Assembly: GCA_009927255.1 (NCBI GenBank)
Contig: RFNJ01000159.1
Span: forward strand, 1-5,792
Direction: 5' to 3'
DNA length: 5,792 nt
From: Pseudomonadota bacterium
Lineage (GTDB): Bacteria; Pseudomonadota; Alphaproteobacteria; UBA2136; UBA6156
A model generated the notes under the pieces. It did no database searches. It had not been told where the DNA came from and worked only from the letters and a program-made list of their open reading frames with translations. Position numbers and translations under genes: made by a program. Below are positions 1 through 5,496 of this stretch, piece by piece. Positions within the stretch are counted from its first letter, which is position 1. Each line of letters starts with the position of its first letter.

Positions 1-101
1 CGTTTTAAATTATTATAGGCTTCATCGCCCTCGGCTTTATCAAAATCTTCTGCCGAATTTTTATTTGCTAACAGTGCCTATCATTACATGGTAGTGCGTA
101 C
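1..101. other. Left-edge stretch with no identifiable gene
   Basis: No gene can be supported here. On the minus strand bases 77 to 1 are open for 25 codons and read as a hydrophilic, acidic peptide (including NSAEDFDKAEGDEAYNNLK), which has a protein-like composition, but there is no ATG, GTG or TTG to begin it and it follows directly on three in-frame stop codons (TAA TGA TAG at 86-78). A plus-strand frame from base 2 is also open for about 30 codons and ends in a stop near 95, with an unremarkable composition. Either could be the edge of a real or decayed gene lying to the left; I recognise neither. Confidence 0.3.
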
Positions 102-130
102 AAAAAAATCGAATACCAATCCTTAACTCG
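102..130 (-). terminator. Possible weak intrinsic terminator after cvpA
   Basis: Read on the minus strand, a short stem (CGAGU pairing with AUUCG, one G-U pair, 11-base loop) is followed after one A by seven U residues (bases 108-102). It begins about 30 bases past the cvpA stop codon, where the mla-cvpA transcript would be expected to end. The stem is only five pairs and has little G-C, so it would be a weak terminator at best; the U-tract is the more convincing half. Confidence 0.3.
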
Positions 131-162
131 CTGTAACCCAAAGCGCACAATCGACCAGAGCG

Positions 163-747
163 CTATTGAGACACTAACCCCTCCAAAAAAGCCTTATCCT
201 GTGCACTCTGGGTTGCAGGCCGTTCTGTAAACTTTTGATAATCCAAAATATTCTGGCTTGCCAAATACCGATAAACATCCTCAGTTACGGCGTCCGAAAG
301 CTGCACAAACATACTATCCCGCGCCAGTTCGGGCAGAGAGTTCAACCGCAACGGGTGCGCATCCGGGCTATGTACAGCAAACCACAGGTTAAGCCCAATA
401 ATTGCCACTGCTAGCTTCACCATAGAAAGCGCTCCGGCCCAAAAGCGGCTGCGCAAACCAATGTCGTGCTGTCCGCCAATCACCAACGGCGCCACAATCT
501 TCATCCCGCCCCACATAAAAGCATAGACAGCAGCGAGGAAAAACGCCCCAATAACAGCCATCTTCGCTACTTCTTGCTGGGTGGTAGGCATCACGGTGTC
601 ACGCCAGAACAAATATCCTGCTGTAACCGCTACCATAAACAGCACCGTGTGCAACATTTCACGGCTCAAACCCCTAAAACAGGCCGAAATAATAGCTGAA
701 AAAATACCAAGTACAATCAACAAATCCAGTAAGTTTGGTTGGTTCAT
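163..747 (-). CDS. cvpA: CvpA family inner-membrane protein
   Basis: A 194-residue membrane protein with the layout of the CvpA/colicin V production family: about four hydrophobic segments (residues 7-24, 33-48, 63-85 and 103-125) followed by a soluble tail. The family pattern is visible as an acidic residue at the start of the first segment (D8), the short loop RGLSRE (25-30) and the GLxxRFWAGALSMVK stretch before the last segment (97-111). The start is an ATG with AGG three bases upstream and GAGAG further up. It lies 33 bp after mlaD on the same strand, so it is probably the last gene of the mla transcript. CvpA is usually found beside purF; no purF is visible in the 160 bases downstream. 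The biochemical role of CvpA is not settled; it was first linked to colicin V export and later to envelope or bile-salt tolerance. Family assignment rests on topology and weak motifs, so it is good but not certain. Confidence 0.8.
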   Translation of the reverse strand: MNQPNLLDLLIVLGIFSAIISACFRGLSREMLHTVLFMVAVTAGYLFWRDTVMPTTQQEVAKMAVIGAFFLAAVYAFMWGGMKIVAPLVIGGQHDIGLRSRFWAGALSMVKLAVAIIGLNLWFAVHSPDAHPLRLNSLPELARDSMFVQLSDAVTEDVYRYLASQNILDYQKFTERPATQSAQDKAFLEGLVSQ

Positions 748-780
748 CGGCCTATTTCTCTCTACTTTTGCCTCTCAAAA

Positions 781-2220
781 TTAAAGCGCGCCGCCTAAAA
801 TATATTTTAGGTCATCATCCTGAAATTTAATCCCCAAGCCAAAGCTAGGTGAACCATACTCCGAACTCAATAAGTTATCATAACCAACTGAACCATAAAC
901 ATTATTTCCCATAATATCGTAACGTGCTTTCAAGTCAACTTTAGCATTCTTCGTCCCTGGTGTTTGGCTACCACCAAGGTCATAAATATCCGCACTATAT
1001 TTCACATCGCTGTCAAAATACGGCAGTTTTCCATAGGTATCAAAGCCAACGCCACCGCTGTTGTTCTTCAACCCAACGCGCACTGCCAAATCTTGTCCCA
1101 TGGCAACATCCTGAAAAACCTCACCAAATTGAGCAGTAAATTTAGTCTTGCCACCAAAATCACGCCCAGCAAAAGCCGGATATTTCCCATTCATATCACG
1201 GCTAGCGCTAGCAAATCCGTCACTCTCAGCACCTAAAACATAAAACCGTGTCGGCCGTGGCTGCAAAGTTAAGCTAAAGTTACCCTTACCCACACCACTT
1301 TCGTTGGTTAAAGTACTGCCTTCCAAAGCAATTTCGGTGCGGAACTGCTGCACCCGCTCACTCACCTCACCAAAAGAATCCAGGGCATTATTCAGCTTAT
1401 CCGCCGTTTGTGGATCATTCACCAACTTACCCAGCGTGCCTTCACCCTGGTTAATTTTCGCCATCACTTCCCTAAATTCCTTAGCCGCCGCACCCAAATC
1501 ACCAAGCGAACCCAACGCCCCACCTGCGCCACCGCCGCTACCAGTGCCCATCAGCAATTCCCCCAACGGCCCTTTACCACTGGCCAACTGGTCAGAAATC
1601 TTGGCAAAATTATTCGCTGCCCGGCCAATATCCGCCAATGTGGTGCTGGAATTATTACCCAACCCCTCACTAAACGTCGCCAAACCATCAATAATATGCT
1701 GCAGTTTTTCGGCATTTTCCGGGCTACCCAGCACCTGCCGCAAAGTGGTAGTCATGCTCGAAAGATCATCCGCCACCTTGGCAAAATTATTGCCAATCGC
1801 TTGCGTATCTGCTGTGCCGCTGGAAGGAATCACCGTGCTCTCCGCCGCCAACAATCCACCTTCACCTTGCACGCCAGCAGGCCCTGGCACCAGCGCTACA
1901 AAGCGCTCACCAATCAAACCACTGGTGGTTACTTGCGCCGTCACATCCGCTGGCAAAGCCACGTCTGTGCGCACATTAAAGCGCAGCACCGCGCTGCCGT
2001 TGGGTTGCAATTCAATTCCGGTCACTTCGCCAATATCCACCCCCGCCATTTTCACCACACTGCCCACCTTAATGCCCTCAACATCGCTAAACAGGCTGCT
2101 CAGCGGGCGCATTTGCGTGGTTGCGTGCCCTAGGCCAAAACTACCACTTTGCACACTCAGCCAGCCCAGCACCGCCAATGCCACCACTACCAGCAGGCCA
2201 ACTTTGGTTTCGTTACCCAT
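781..2220 (-). CDS. mlaD: MlaD-type MCE protein with long C-terminal beta-rich domain
   Basis: The substrate-binding subunit of an Mla-type ABC lipid transporter, anchored in the inner membrane with the rest in the periplasm. Numbering from the ATG at 2220: one transmembrane helix at 7-26; a single MCE domain at about 34-113, with the typical GSVVKMAGVDIGEVTGIEL core (53-71) and SGLIGERFVALVPG (100-113); a helical region at about 138-297 with repeated motifs and a Gly-rich linker (226-239); then a beta-strand-like domain at about 312-479 ending in DDDLKYILGG. E. coli MlaD is about 183 residues, so this protein (479) is far longer; long MCE proteins with this kind of ending occur, as I recall, in Deltaproteobacteria. 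Start choice: a GTG at 2229 would add three residues, but AAGGA at 2235-2231 is one base from that GTG and ten from the ATG, which favours ATG. It sits between mlaF and cvpA. The family is certain; the role of the C-terminal domain is not known. Confidence 0.92.
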   Translation of the reverse strand: MGNETKVGLLVVVALAVLGWLSVQSGSFGLGHATTQMRPLSSLFSDVEGIKVGSVVKMAGVDIGEVTGIELQPNGSAVLRFNVRTDVALPADVTAQVTTSGLIGERFVALVPGPAGVQGEGGLLAAESTVIPSSGTADTQAIGNNFAKVADDLSSMTTTLRQVLGSPENAEKLQHIIDGLATFSEGLGNNSSTTLADIGRAANNFAKISDQLASGKGPLGELLMGTGSGGGAGGALGSLGDLGAAAKEFREVMAKINQGEGTLGKLVNDPQTADKLNNALDSFGEVSERVQQFRTEIALEGSTLTNESGVGKGNFSLTLQPRPTRFYVLGAESDGFASASRDMNGKYPAFAGRDFGGKTKFTAQFGEVFQDVAMGQDLAVRVGLKNNSGGVGFDTYGKLPYFDSDVKYSADIYDLGGSQTPGTKNAKVDLKARYDIMGNNVYGSVGYDNLLSSEYGSPSFGLGIKFQDDDLKYILGGAL

Positions 2221-2230
2221 GTCGTTCACT

Positions 2231-2235
2231 TCCTT
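2231..2235 (-). promoter_or_regulatory. Shine-Dalgarno deciding the mlaD start
   Basis: AAGGA on the minus strand, ten bases before the ATG at 2220 and only one base before the GTG at 2229. It is the clearest ribosome-binding site in the window and is too close to the GTG to serve it. Confidence 0.6.
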
Positions 2236-2282
2236 GTTCTTCGCCTTTTATCCCACACCAAACTGTCGCTGTCACGCCCATG

Positions 2283-3056
2283 TTACACCATCACCTTAAT
2301 CGGCCCATCGGCGCGGCCCTCAACAAACTGCCGAACATAAGGGTTTTCGCTATTTTTAAAATCTTTTACCCCACCTTCAGCAATAAACGCCCCCTGATAC
2401 AAAAATGCCATCCTATCCGCCACCCGGAAGGCACTGTGCATATCATGGGTAATCACCACGCTGGTGCATTTCAGCTCTTTTTGCAGCTTAATAATCAATT
2501 CGTTAATCACGTCGGCGGTGATGGGGTCTAGCCCCGTGGTCGGCTCATCATAAAAGATAATCTCAGGGTTATGGCAAATCGCCCGCGCCAGCGCCACCCG
2601 CTTGCGCATCCCGCCCGAAAGCTCGGCCGGATTTAACTCCGCCACCTCGGCCCGTAGCCCCACCATGGCCAGTTTCTCAAGCGCAATTTTCTTGGCTTCC
2701 CGTGCATTCATCCGCCGCTGCAGCAACACAAAAGCCACATTCTCCCACACCGTCATGCTGTCAAATAATGCCCCGCTTTGAAAAAGCATGCCAAACAGCT
2801 TCATTTGCTCGGTGCGCGCCGCTTCACTCAAAGTGGTCACATCCTTGCCATTTACCCAAATGCTCCCCGCATCCACCGGCACCAGTCCCAACACACAGCG
2901 CAACAGCACGCTTTTACCGGTGCCGCTGCCGCCCAAAATCACCTGCGTGGTGCCGCGCTCAATTTTCAAGCTGGCATTTTTCAACACTTGTTTTGGCCCA
3001 AAGGCCTTGGCGATATTCTTAAGTTCAATCACATTGCTCATGGCCAAATTACTCAT
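2283..3056 (-). CDS. mlaF: MlaF, ATPase of the phospholipid ABC transporter
   Basis: The cytoplasmic ATP-binding subunit that drives the MlaFED complex. Numbering from the ATG at 3056: Walker A GGSGTGKS (42-49), Q-loop Q93 inside the MlaF-typical LFQSGALFDSMTVWENV (91-107), ABC signature LSGGMRKR (146-153), Walker B IIFYDEPTTGLDP (166-178) with catalytic E171, and the switch histidine H204 in ITHDM. The end, QFVEGRADGPI, also fits MlaF rather than a generic ABC ATPase. At 257 residues it is of usual length and all catalytic residues are present. Start choice is open: a GTG at 3062 overlaps the mlaE stop as GTGA and adds two residues, the ATG at 3056 lies two bases after that stop, and an ATG at 3041 (MSNVIELKN) matches where many homologues begin. 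None has a clear Shine-Dalgarno, consistent with translational coupling to mlaE. No MlaB partner is encoded beside it. Confidence 0.95.
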   Translation of the reverse strand: MSNLAMSNVIELKNIAKAFGPKQVLKNASLKIERGTTQVILGGSGTGKSVLLRCVLGLVPVDAGSIWVNGKDVTTLSEAARTEQMKLFGMLFQSGALFDSMTVWENVAFVLLQRRMNAREAKKIALEKLAMVGLRAEVAELNPAELSGGMRKRVALARAICHNPEIIFYDEPTTGLDPITADVINELIIKLQKELKCTSVVITHDMHSAFRVADRMAFLYQGAFIAEGGVKDFKNSENPYVRQFVEGRADGPIKVMV

Positions 3057-3058
3057 GA

Positions 3059-3841
3059 TCACACAAACATTGCCGTAATAAAATAGTCGGCCACCAAAAT
3101 CGCCACCGCGCCATAAACCACCGCGCGCGTGGTCGCCTGACCCACCCCCGCCGCGCCGCCACGAGCGCCAAAGCCATGATACGTCGCCATTACCCCCACC
3201 AACAGCCCAAATACCGTGGCCTTCACCAAACCCATGGTTAAATCTTCGCTGCTAATCGCCTCAAACGTGCTATTCATATACATATGCGCCGGAATCCCCA
3301 ACATCTCCGTCCCCACCACATAGCCGCCCCAAATGCCCGTCATATTGGCCAAAATTACCAGCAGCGGCAGCATCAACACGCATGCCATCACCCGCGGCAC
3401 CACCAGGTAGCGTAGCGGATTGGTCGCCAGCGTCTGCAAAGCATCAATCTGCTCCGTCACCCGCATGGTGCCAAGCTCTGCCGCCATCGCCGCACCCACC
3501 CGGCTGGCCAGCATCAGCCCGGCCAAAACCGGCCCCAGTTCACGCAACATCGAAAGCGCCACTAACTTCGCCACCTGCGTATTCACCAGCGGCCCACCAT
3601 CCAGCCCATTAAAGCTTTGCAGCGCCAGCACTCCACCGGTAAAAAAGGCGGTCAGCAAAATAATCGGCAAACTATCCACCCCCACAAAAGCACATTGGCG
3701 CAAAAACTGCCCGCTGCCGCGCCCACCTGCCAAAACCTTACCAATAATCCGACCCGCAAACAGCGTAATCTCCCCCGCCTCACGCACCGCCGCCAGCACC
3801 AAAGCGCCAATCAGGGTAAACGGGGCCAGCAACGTCGTCAT
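3059..3841 (-). CDS. mlaE: MlaE, permease of the phospholipid ABC transporter
   Basis: The transmembrane subunit of the Mla lipid transporter in the inner membrane. The 260 residues match the MlaE/YrbE family in length and in its most conserved block, running from LRELGPVLAGLMLASRVG (99-116) through AAMAAELGTMRVTEQIDAL (117-135), followed by hydrophobic segments at about 153-175, 204-220 and 236-258 and the conserved YHGFGARGGAAGVGQATTRA (221-240). An amphipathic N-terminal helix precedes the first membrane segment (about 57-75). There is no N-terminal STAS domain, which some alphaproteobacterial homologues carry fused. The start is an ATG with only a weak GGA four to five bases upstream. It is the first gene of the minus-strand set, and its TGA stop abuts the start of mlaF. 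Assignment is secure; whether net transport is toward the inner or the outer membrane cannot be read from the sequence. Confidence 0.95.
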   Translation of the reverse strand: MTTLLAPFTLIGALVLAAVREAGEITLFAGRIIGKVLAGGRGSGQFLRQCAFVGVDSLPIILLTAFFTGGVLALQSFNGLDGGPLVNTQVAKLVALSMLRELGPVLAGLMLASRVGAAMAAELGTMRVTEQIDALQTLATNPLRYLVVPRVMACVLMLPLLVILANMTGIWGGYVVGTEMLGIPAHMYMNSTFEAISSEDLTMGLVKATVFGLLVGVMATYHGFGARGGAAGVGQATTRAVVYGAVAILVADYFITAMFV

Positions 3842-3850
3842 TTATCCGCA

Positions 3851-3878
3851 ATTACACCTATTTTGTTACCAAATACAA
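3851..3878 (-). promoter_or_regulatory. Weak candidate promoter for mlaE-mlaF-mlaD-cvpA
   Basis: On the minus strand TTGTAT (3878-3873) and TGTAAT (3856-3851, five of six matches to TATAAT) are 16 bases apart. The -10-like box is only nine bases from the mlaE ATG, which would leave almost no 5' leader, so the true promoter may instead lie further upstream in the A/T-rich stretch. Confidence 0.22.
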
Positions 3879-3899
3879 TCTAAAACACACTCAAACCCT

Positions 3900-3912
3900 A
3901 TGGTTAAACCAT
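3900..3912. repeat. Perfect 6-1-6 palindrome, possible operator
   Basis: ATGGTT-A-AACCAT is an exact inverted repeat with a single central base, located 59 bp upstream of mlaE and 150 bp upstream of the ymdB-like gene. Its size and symmetry would suit a dimeric regulator, but I cannot match it to a known operator, and a 12-base symmetry can arise by chance. Confidence 0.35.
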
Positions 3913-4026
3913 CAAATCGTCAACCAACCCACCACCATGATTGCCCAATCCCCCCGCAACTTACCACACCCTCTGTGGCCAATAAACTGCCACCCCGCAC
4001 AACAACCCTGCCCCGCAGCAAACGGC

Positions 4027-4055
4027 TGGCCAAAACCGCCAACACCCGCTATAAA
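4027..4055 (+). promoter_or_regulatory. Candidate promoter just before the ymdB-like gene
   Basis: TGGCCA (4027-4032, four of six matches to TTGACA) and TATAAA (4050-4055, five of six matches to TATAAT) are separated by 17 bases. TATAAA stands out in C-rich surroundings. A start site seven bases after it would fall on the A of the ATG at 4062, implying a leaderless transcript, which agrees with the absence of any Shine-Dalgarno sequence there. Confidence 0.28.
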
Positions 4056-4061
4056 GTCCTC

Positions 4062-4865
4062 ATGAAAATTCTTTTTCTTGGCGATGTCGCCGCCGCCCCA
4101 GGCCGAAAAGCCCTCAGCCAATTCTTGCCCGCTTTGCGCCAAAAGCATGCCCTCGATGTGGTCATCGCCAACGGCGAAAACGCCGCCAACGGCCGCGGGA
4201 TAACCCTTGAAACCGCCAACGAAATCTTCGCCGCAGGCGTGGATGTGATTACGCTGGGCGACCACACGTTCGACCAAAAAGGCACCGAAGAACTCCTCGC
4301 CAACAGCCCCAAAATCATCCGCCCCGCCAACTACCCCAGCGGAACCGTCGGGCGCGGCGCCACCACTCACACTCTGTCCAATGGCAAAAAAATCACAGTT
4401 ATCAACCTCCAAGGCCGGGTGTTCATCAACCAACAAACCGATTGCCCCTTCCAGCTCAGTAAACGCCTGATGGAAGAGCACATTCTCGGCCAAACTTGCG
4501 ACGCCTTGGTCATCGATATCCACGCCGAAGCAACGTCAGAAAAAACCTGCCTCGCCCACCTGTGGGACGGCAAAGCCACACTGGTCATCGGCACCCACAC
4601 CCACATCCCCACCGCCGATGCCCGCATCCAACCCGCCGGCACCGCCTACCAAACCGATGCCGGCATGTGCGGCGATTATCAAAGCAGTCTCGGCATGTCC
4701 TTCGCCAGCGTGCTGCCCAATTTCTTCACCCGCGGCCGCCACGCCTTCCAGCCCGCCACTGGCGAAGCCACCCTCAGCGGCGTCATCGTGGAGGCAGGGC
4801 AGGGCGGCCTCGCCGAAAAAATCCAACCCCTCCGCCACGGCGGCGTCCTCCAACCAACCGAGTAA
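4062..4865 (+). CDS. YmdB/TIGR00282 family metallophosphoesterase
   Basis: A 267-residue calcineurin-like phosphoesterase of the YmdB type, probably cytoplasmic. Metal-site positions line up with Bacillus subtilis YmdB: D8 in MKILFLGD, E39 and N40 in NGEN, position 67 in GDHTFD, H154 in DIHAEATSEK, and H179 and H181 in GTHTHIP. Also typical are IIRPANYPSG (85-94) and GTAYQTDAGMCGDY (193-206). Position 67 is Asp where YmdB has Asn. B. subtilis YmdB hydrolyses cyclic nucleotides; the substrate in alphaproteobacteria is not established to my knowledge. The frame is open far upstream, but the family begins at this MKILFLGD and its normal length is about 260-270, so I chose the ATG at 4062 even though no Shine-Dalgarno precedes it. 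It leads a plus-strand set with the NUDIX gene six bases downstream and yebC after that, a neighbourhood (phosphoesterase then yebC) common in Alphaproteobacteria. Confidence 0.92.
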   Translation: MKILFLGDVAAAPGRKALSQFLPALRQKHALDVVIANGENAANGRGITLETANEIFAAGVDVITLGDHTFDQKGTEELLANSPKIIRPANYPSGTVGRGATTHTLSNGKKITVINLQGRVFINQQTDCPFQLSKRLMEEHILGQTCDALVIDIHAEATSEKTCLAHLWDGKATLVIGTHTHIPTADARIQPAGTAYQTDAGMCGDYQSSLGMSFASVLPNFFTRGRHAFQPATGEATLSGVIVEAGQGGLAEKIQPLRHGGVLQPTE

Positions 4866-4871
4866 CCAAGC

Positions 4872-5417
4872 ATGAACCTCCTCACCGCCCTGCAAGAATA
4901 TCAAGCCGAGCCAACCGGCTACGAACCAACCTATCCCCTGCTAATGCAGCACCTGCTCAAAACCGAGCCCCGCTGCTTCTGGCGCGATTGCTTCCTGCCC
5001 GGCCACTTCACCGCCAGCACTTGGGTGGTGAATTCCACCCGCAGCAAAATCTTGCTCATCATGCACCCCAAATTACACACGTGGCTCCAACCCGGCGGCC
5101 ACGCCGATGGCGAGGAAAATCTATTTAATGTCGCCTTGCGTGAAGCCGAAGAAGAACTCGGCCTCACCGCCAGCCGCATCAAAGCCTCGCCGCAGATTTT
5201 CGACCTCGACATCCAGCCCATCCCCGCCCGCAAAGACGAACCCATGCACCTGCACTACGACGTCCGCTTCCTCCTCGAAACCGACGACACTCTCCCCATC
5301 ACCAGCCCCGAAAACCTCGAATTCCGCTGGTTTACTGTTGCCGAAGCCGAAGCCGCATTTCCCAACGGCCACGGTCGCTGGCGGATGCTGCAAAAGACGA
5401 AGGCCCTTGCCAAATAA
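4872..5417 (+). CDS. NUDIX hydrolase, substrate unknown
   Basis: A 181-residue cytoplasmic enzyme expected to cleave a nucleoside diphosphate linked to another group. The Nudix box GX5EX7REUXEEXGU is complete at 76-98: G76, E82, R90-E91, E94-E95 and G97, so the metal-binding helix is intact. Around it are PGHFTAS (43-49), HPKLHTWLQPGGH (65-77), DLDIQPIPARKDEP (111-124) and HLHYDVRFLL (126-135), a combination I recognise from a subgroup of stand-alone NUDIX proteins with a helical N-terminal segment of about 35 residues; its substrate is not known to me. It begins six bases after the phosphoesterase stop, so the two are almost certainly co-transcribed; the only Shine-Dalgarno-like sequence is GAG nine bases upstream, inside the previous gene. 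The family is secure; candidate substrates such as oxidised nucleotides or ADP-ribose cannot be separated by sequence alone. Confidence 0.9.
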   Translation: MNLLTALQEYQAEPTGYEPTYPLLMQHLLKTEPRCFWRDCFLPGHFTASTWVVNSTRSKILLIMHPKLHTWLQPGGHADGEENLFNVALREAEEELGLTASRIKASPQIFDLDIQPIPARKDEPMHLHYDVRFLLETDDTLPITSPENLEFRWFTVAEAEAAFPNGHGRWRMLQKTKALAK

Positions 5418-5443
5418 CCCATAAACCCCTAAAAGCCACCCAA

Positions 5444-5491
5444 CCAACATACCCAATACCAGCATTCCAACATACCAAATACCAACATACC
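5444..5491 (+). repeat. Short direct-repeat array before yebC
   Basis: The 10-mer CCAACATACC occurs three times exactly (5444-5453, 5467-5476, 5482-5491), with a degenerate fourth copy CCAGCATTCC at 5459-5468. The arrangement is a 23-bp tandem unit (5444-5466 and 5467-5489, 20 of 23 bases identical) plus two further bases. The array ends five bases before the yebC ATG and lacks G almost entirely on the plus strand. It may be a binding site array, an unstructured translation leader or a simple slippage product. Confidence 0.75.
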
Positions 5492-5496
5492 CTCTC

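Larger units (their letters stand above)
3842..4061. promoter_or_regulatory. Divergent intergenic region between mlaE and the ymdB-like gene
   Basis: About 220 bp between two genes reading away from each other, so promoters for both should lie here. The mlaE side (3842-3900) is clearly richer in A and T than the coding sequence around it; the other half is very rich in C and A. It contains a 6-1-6 palindrome (3900-3912), a small hairpin CCACA-CCCTC-TGTGG (3964-3978), and weak promoter-like boxes on each strand. One plus-strand frame stays open through the region and joins the ymdB-like gene in frame, but its translation (rich in Pro, Thr, Lys and Arg) does not resemble that family. I see no separate gene or RNA. 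Confidence 0.45.

Noticed and set aside
142..164. AGCGC...GCGCT inverted repeat at the cvpA stop codon as a terminator
   Set aside because: The stem is five pairs with a 13-base loop, overlaps the stop codon and is not followed by a U-tract; the element at 102-130 is the better candidate.
1304..2299. Long plus-strand open frame opposite mlaD
   Set aside because: It is antisense to a certain MCE gene, and its Ser/Pro/Thr-rich translation has no recognisable domain; it reflects codon composition of mlaD.
3964..3978. CCACA-CCCTC-TGTGG hairpin in the intergenic region as a terminator or small RNA
   Set aside because: It is a single five-pair stem with no U-tract on either strand and no transcript expected to end there.
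3420..4061. A long in-frame upstream extension of the ymdB-like gene, including a possible ATG at 3900
   Set aside because: Most of it lies opposite mlaE, its translation is low-complexity and Pro/Ser/Thr-rich, and the family begins at the MKILFLGD sequence encoded from 4062.
3912..4523. Minus-strand open frame of about 200 codons opposite the phosphoesterase
   Set aside because: It is the Gly/Val-rich mirror of a well-conserved gene, with no domain pattern of its own.
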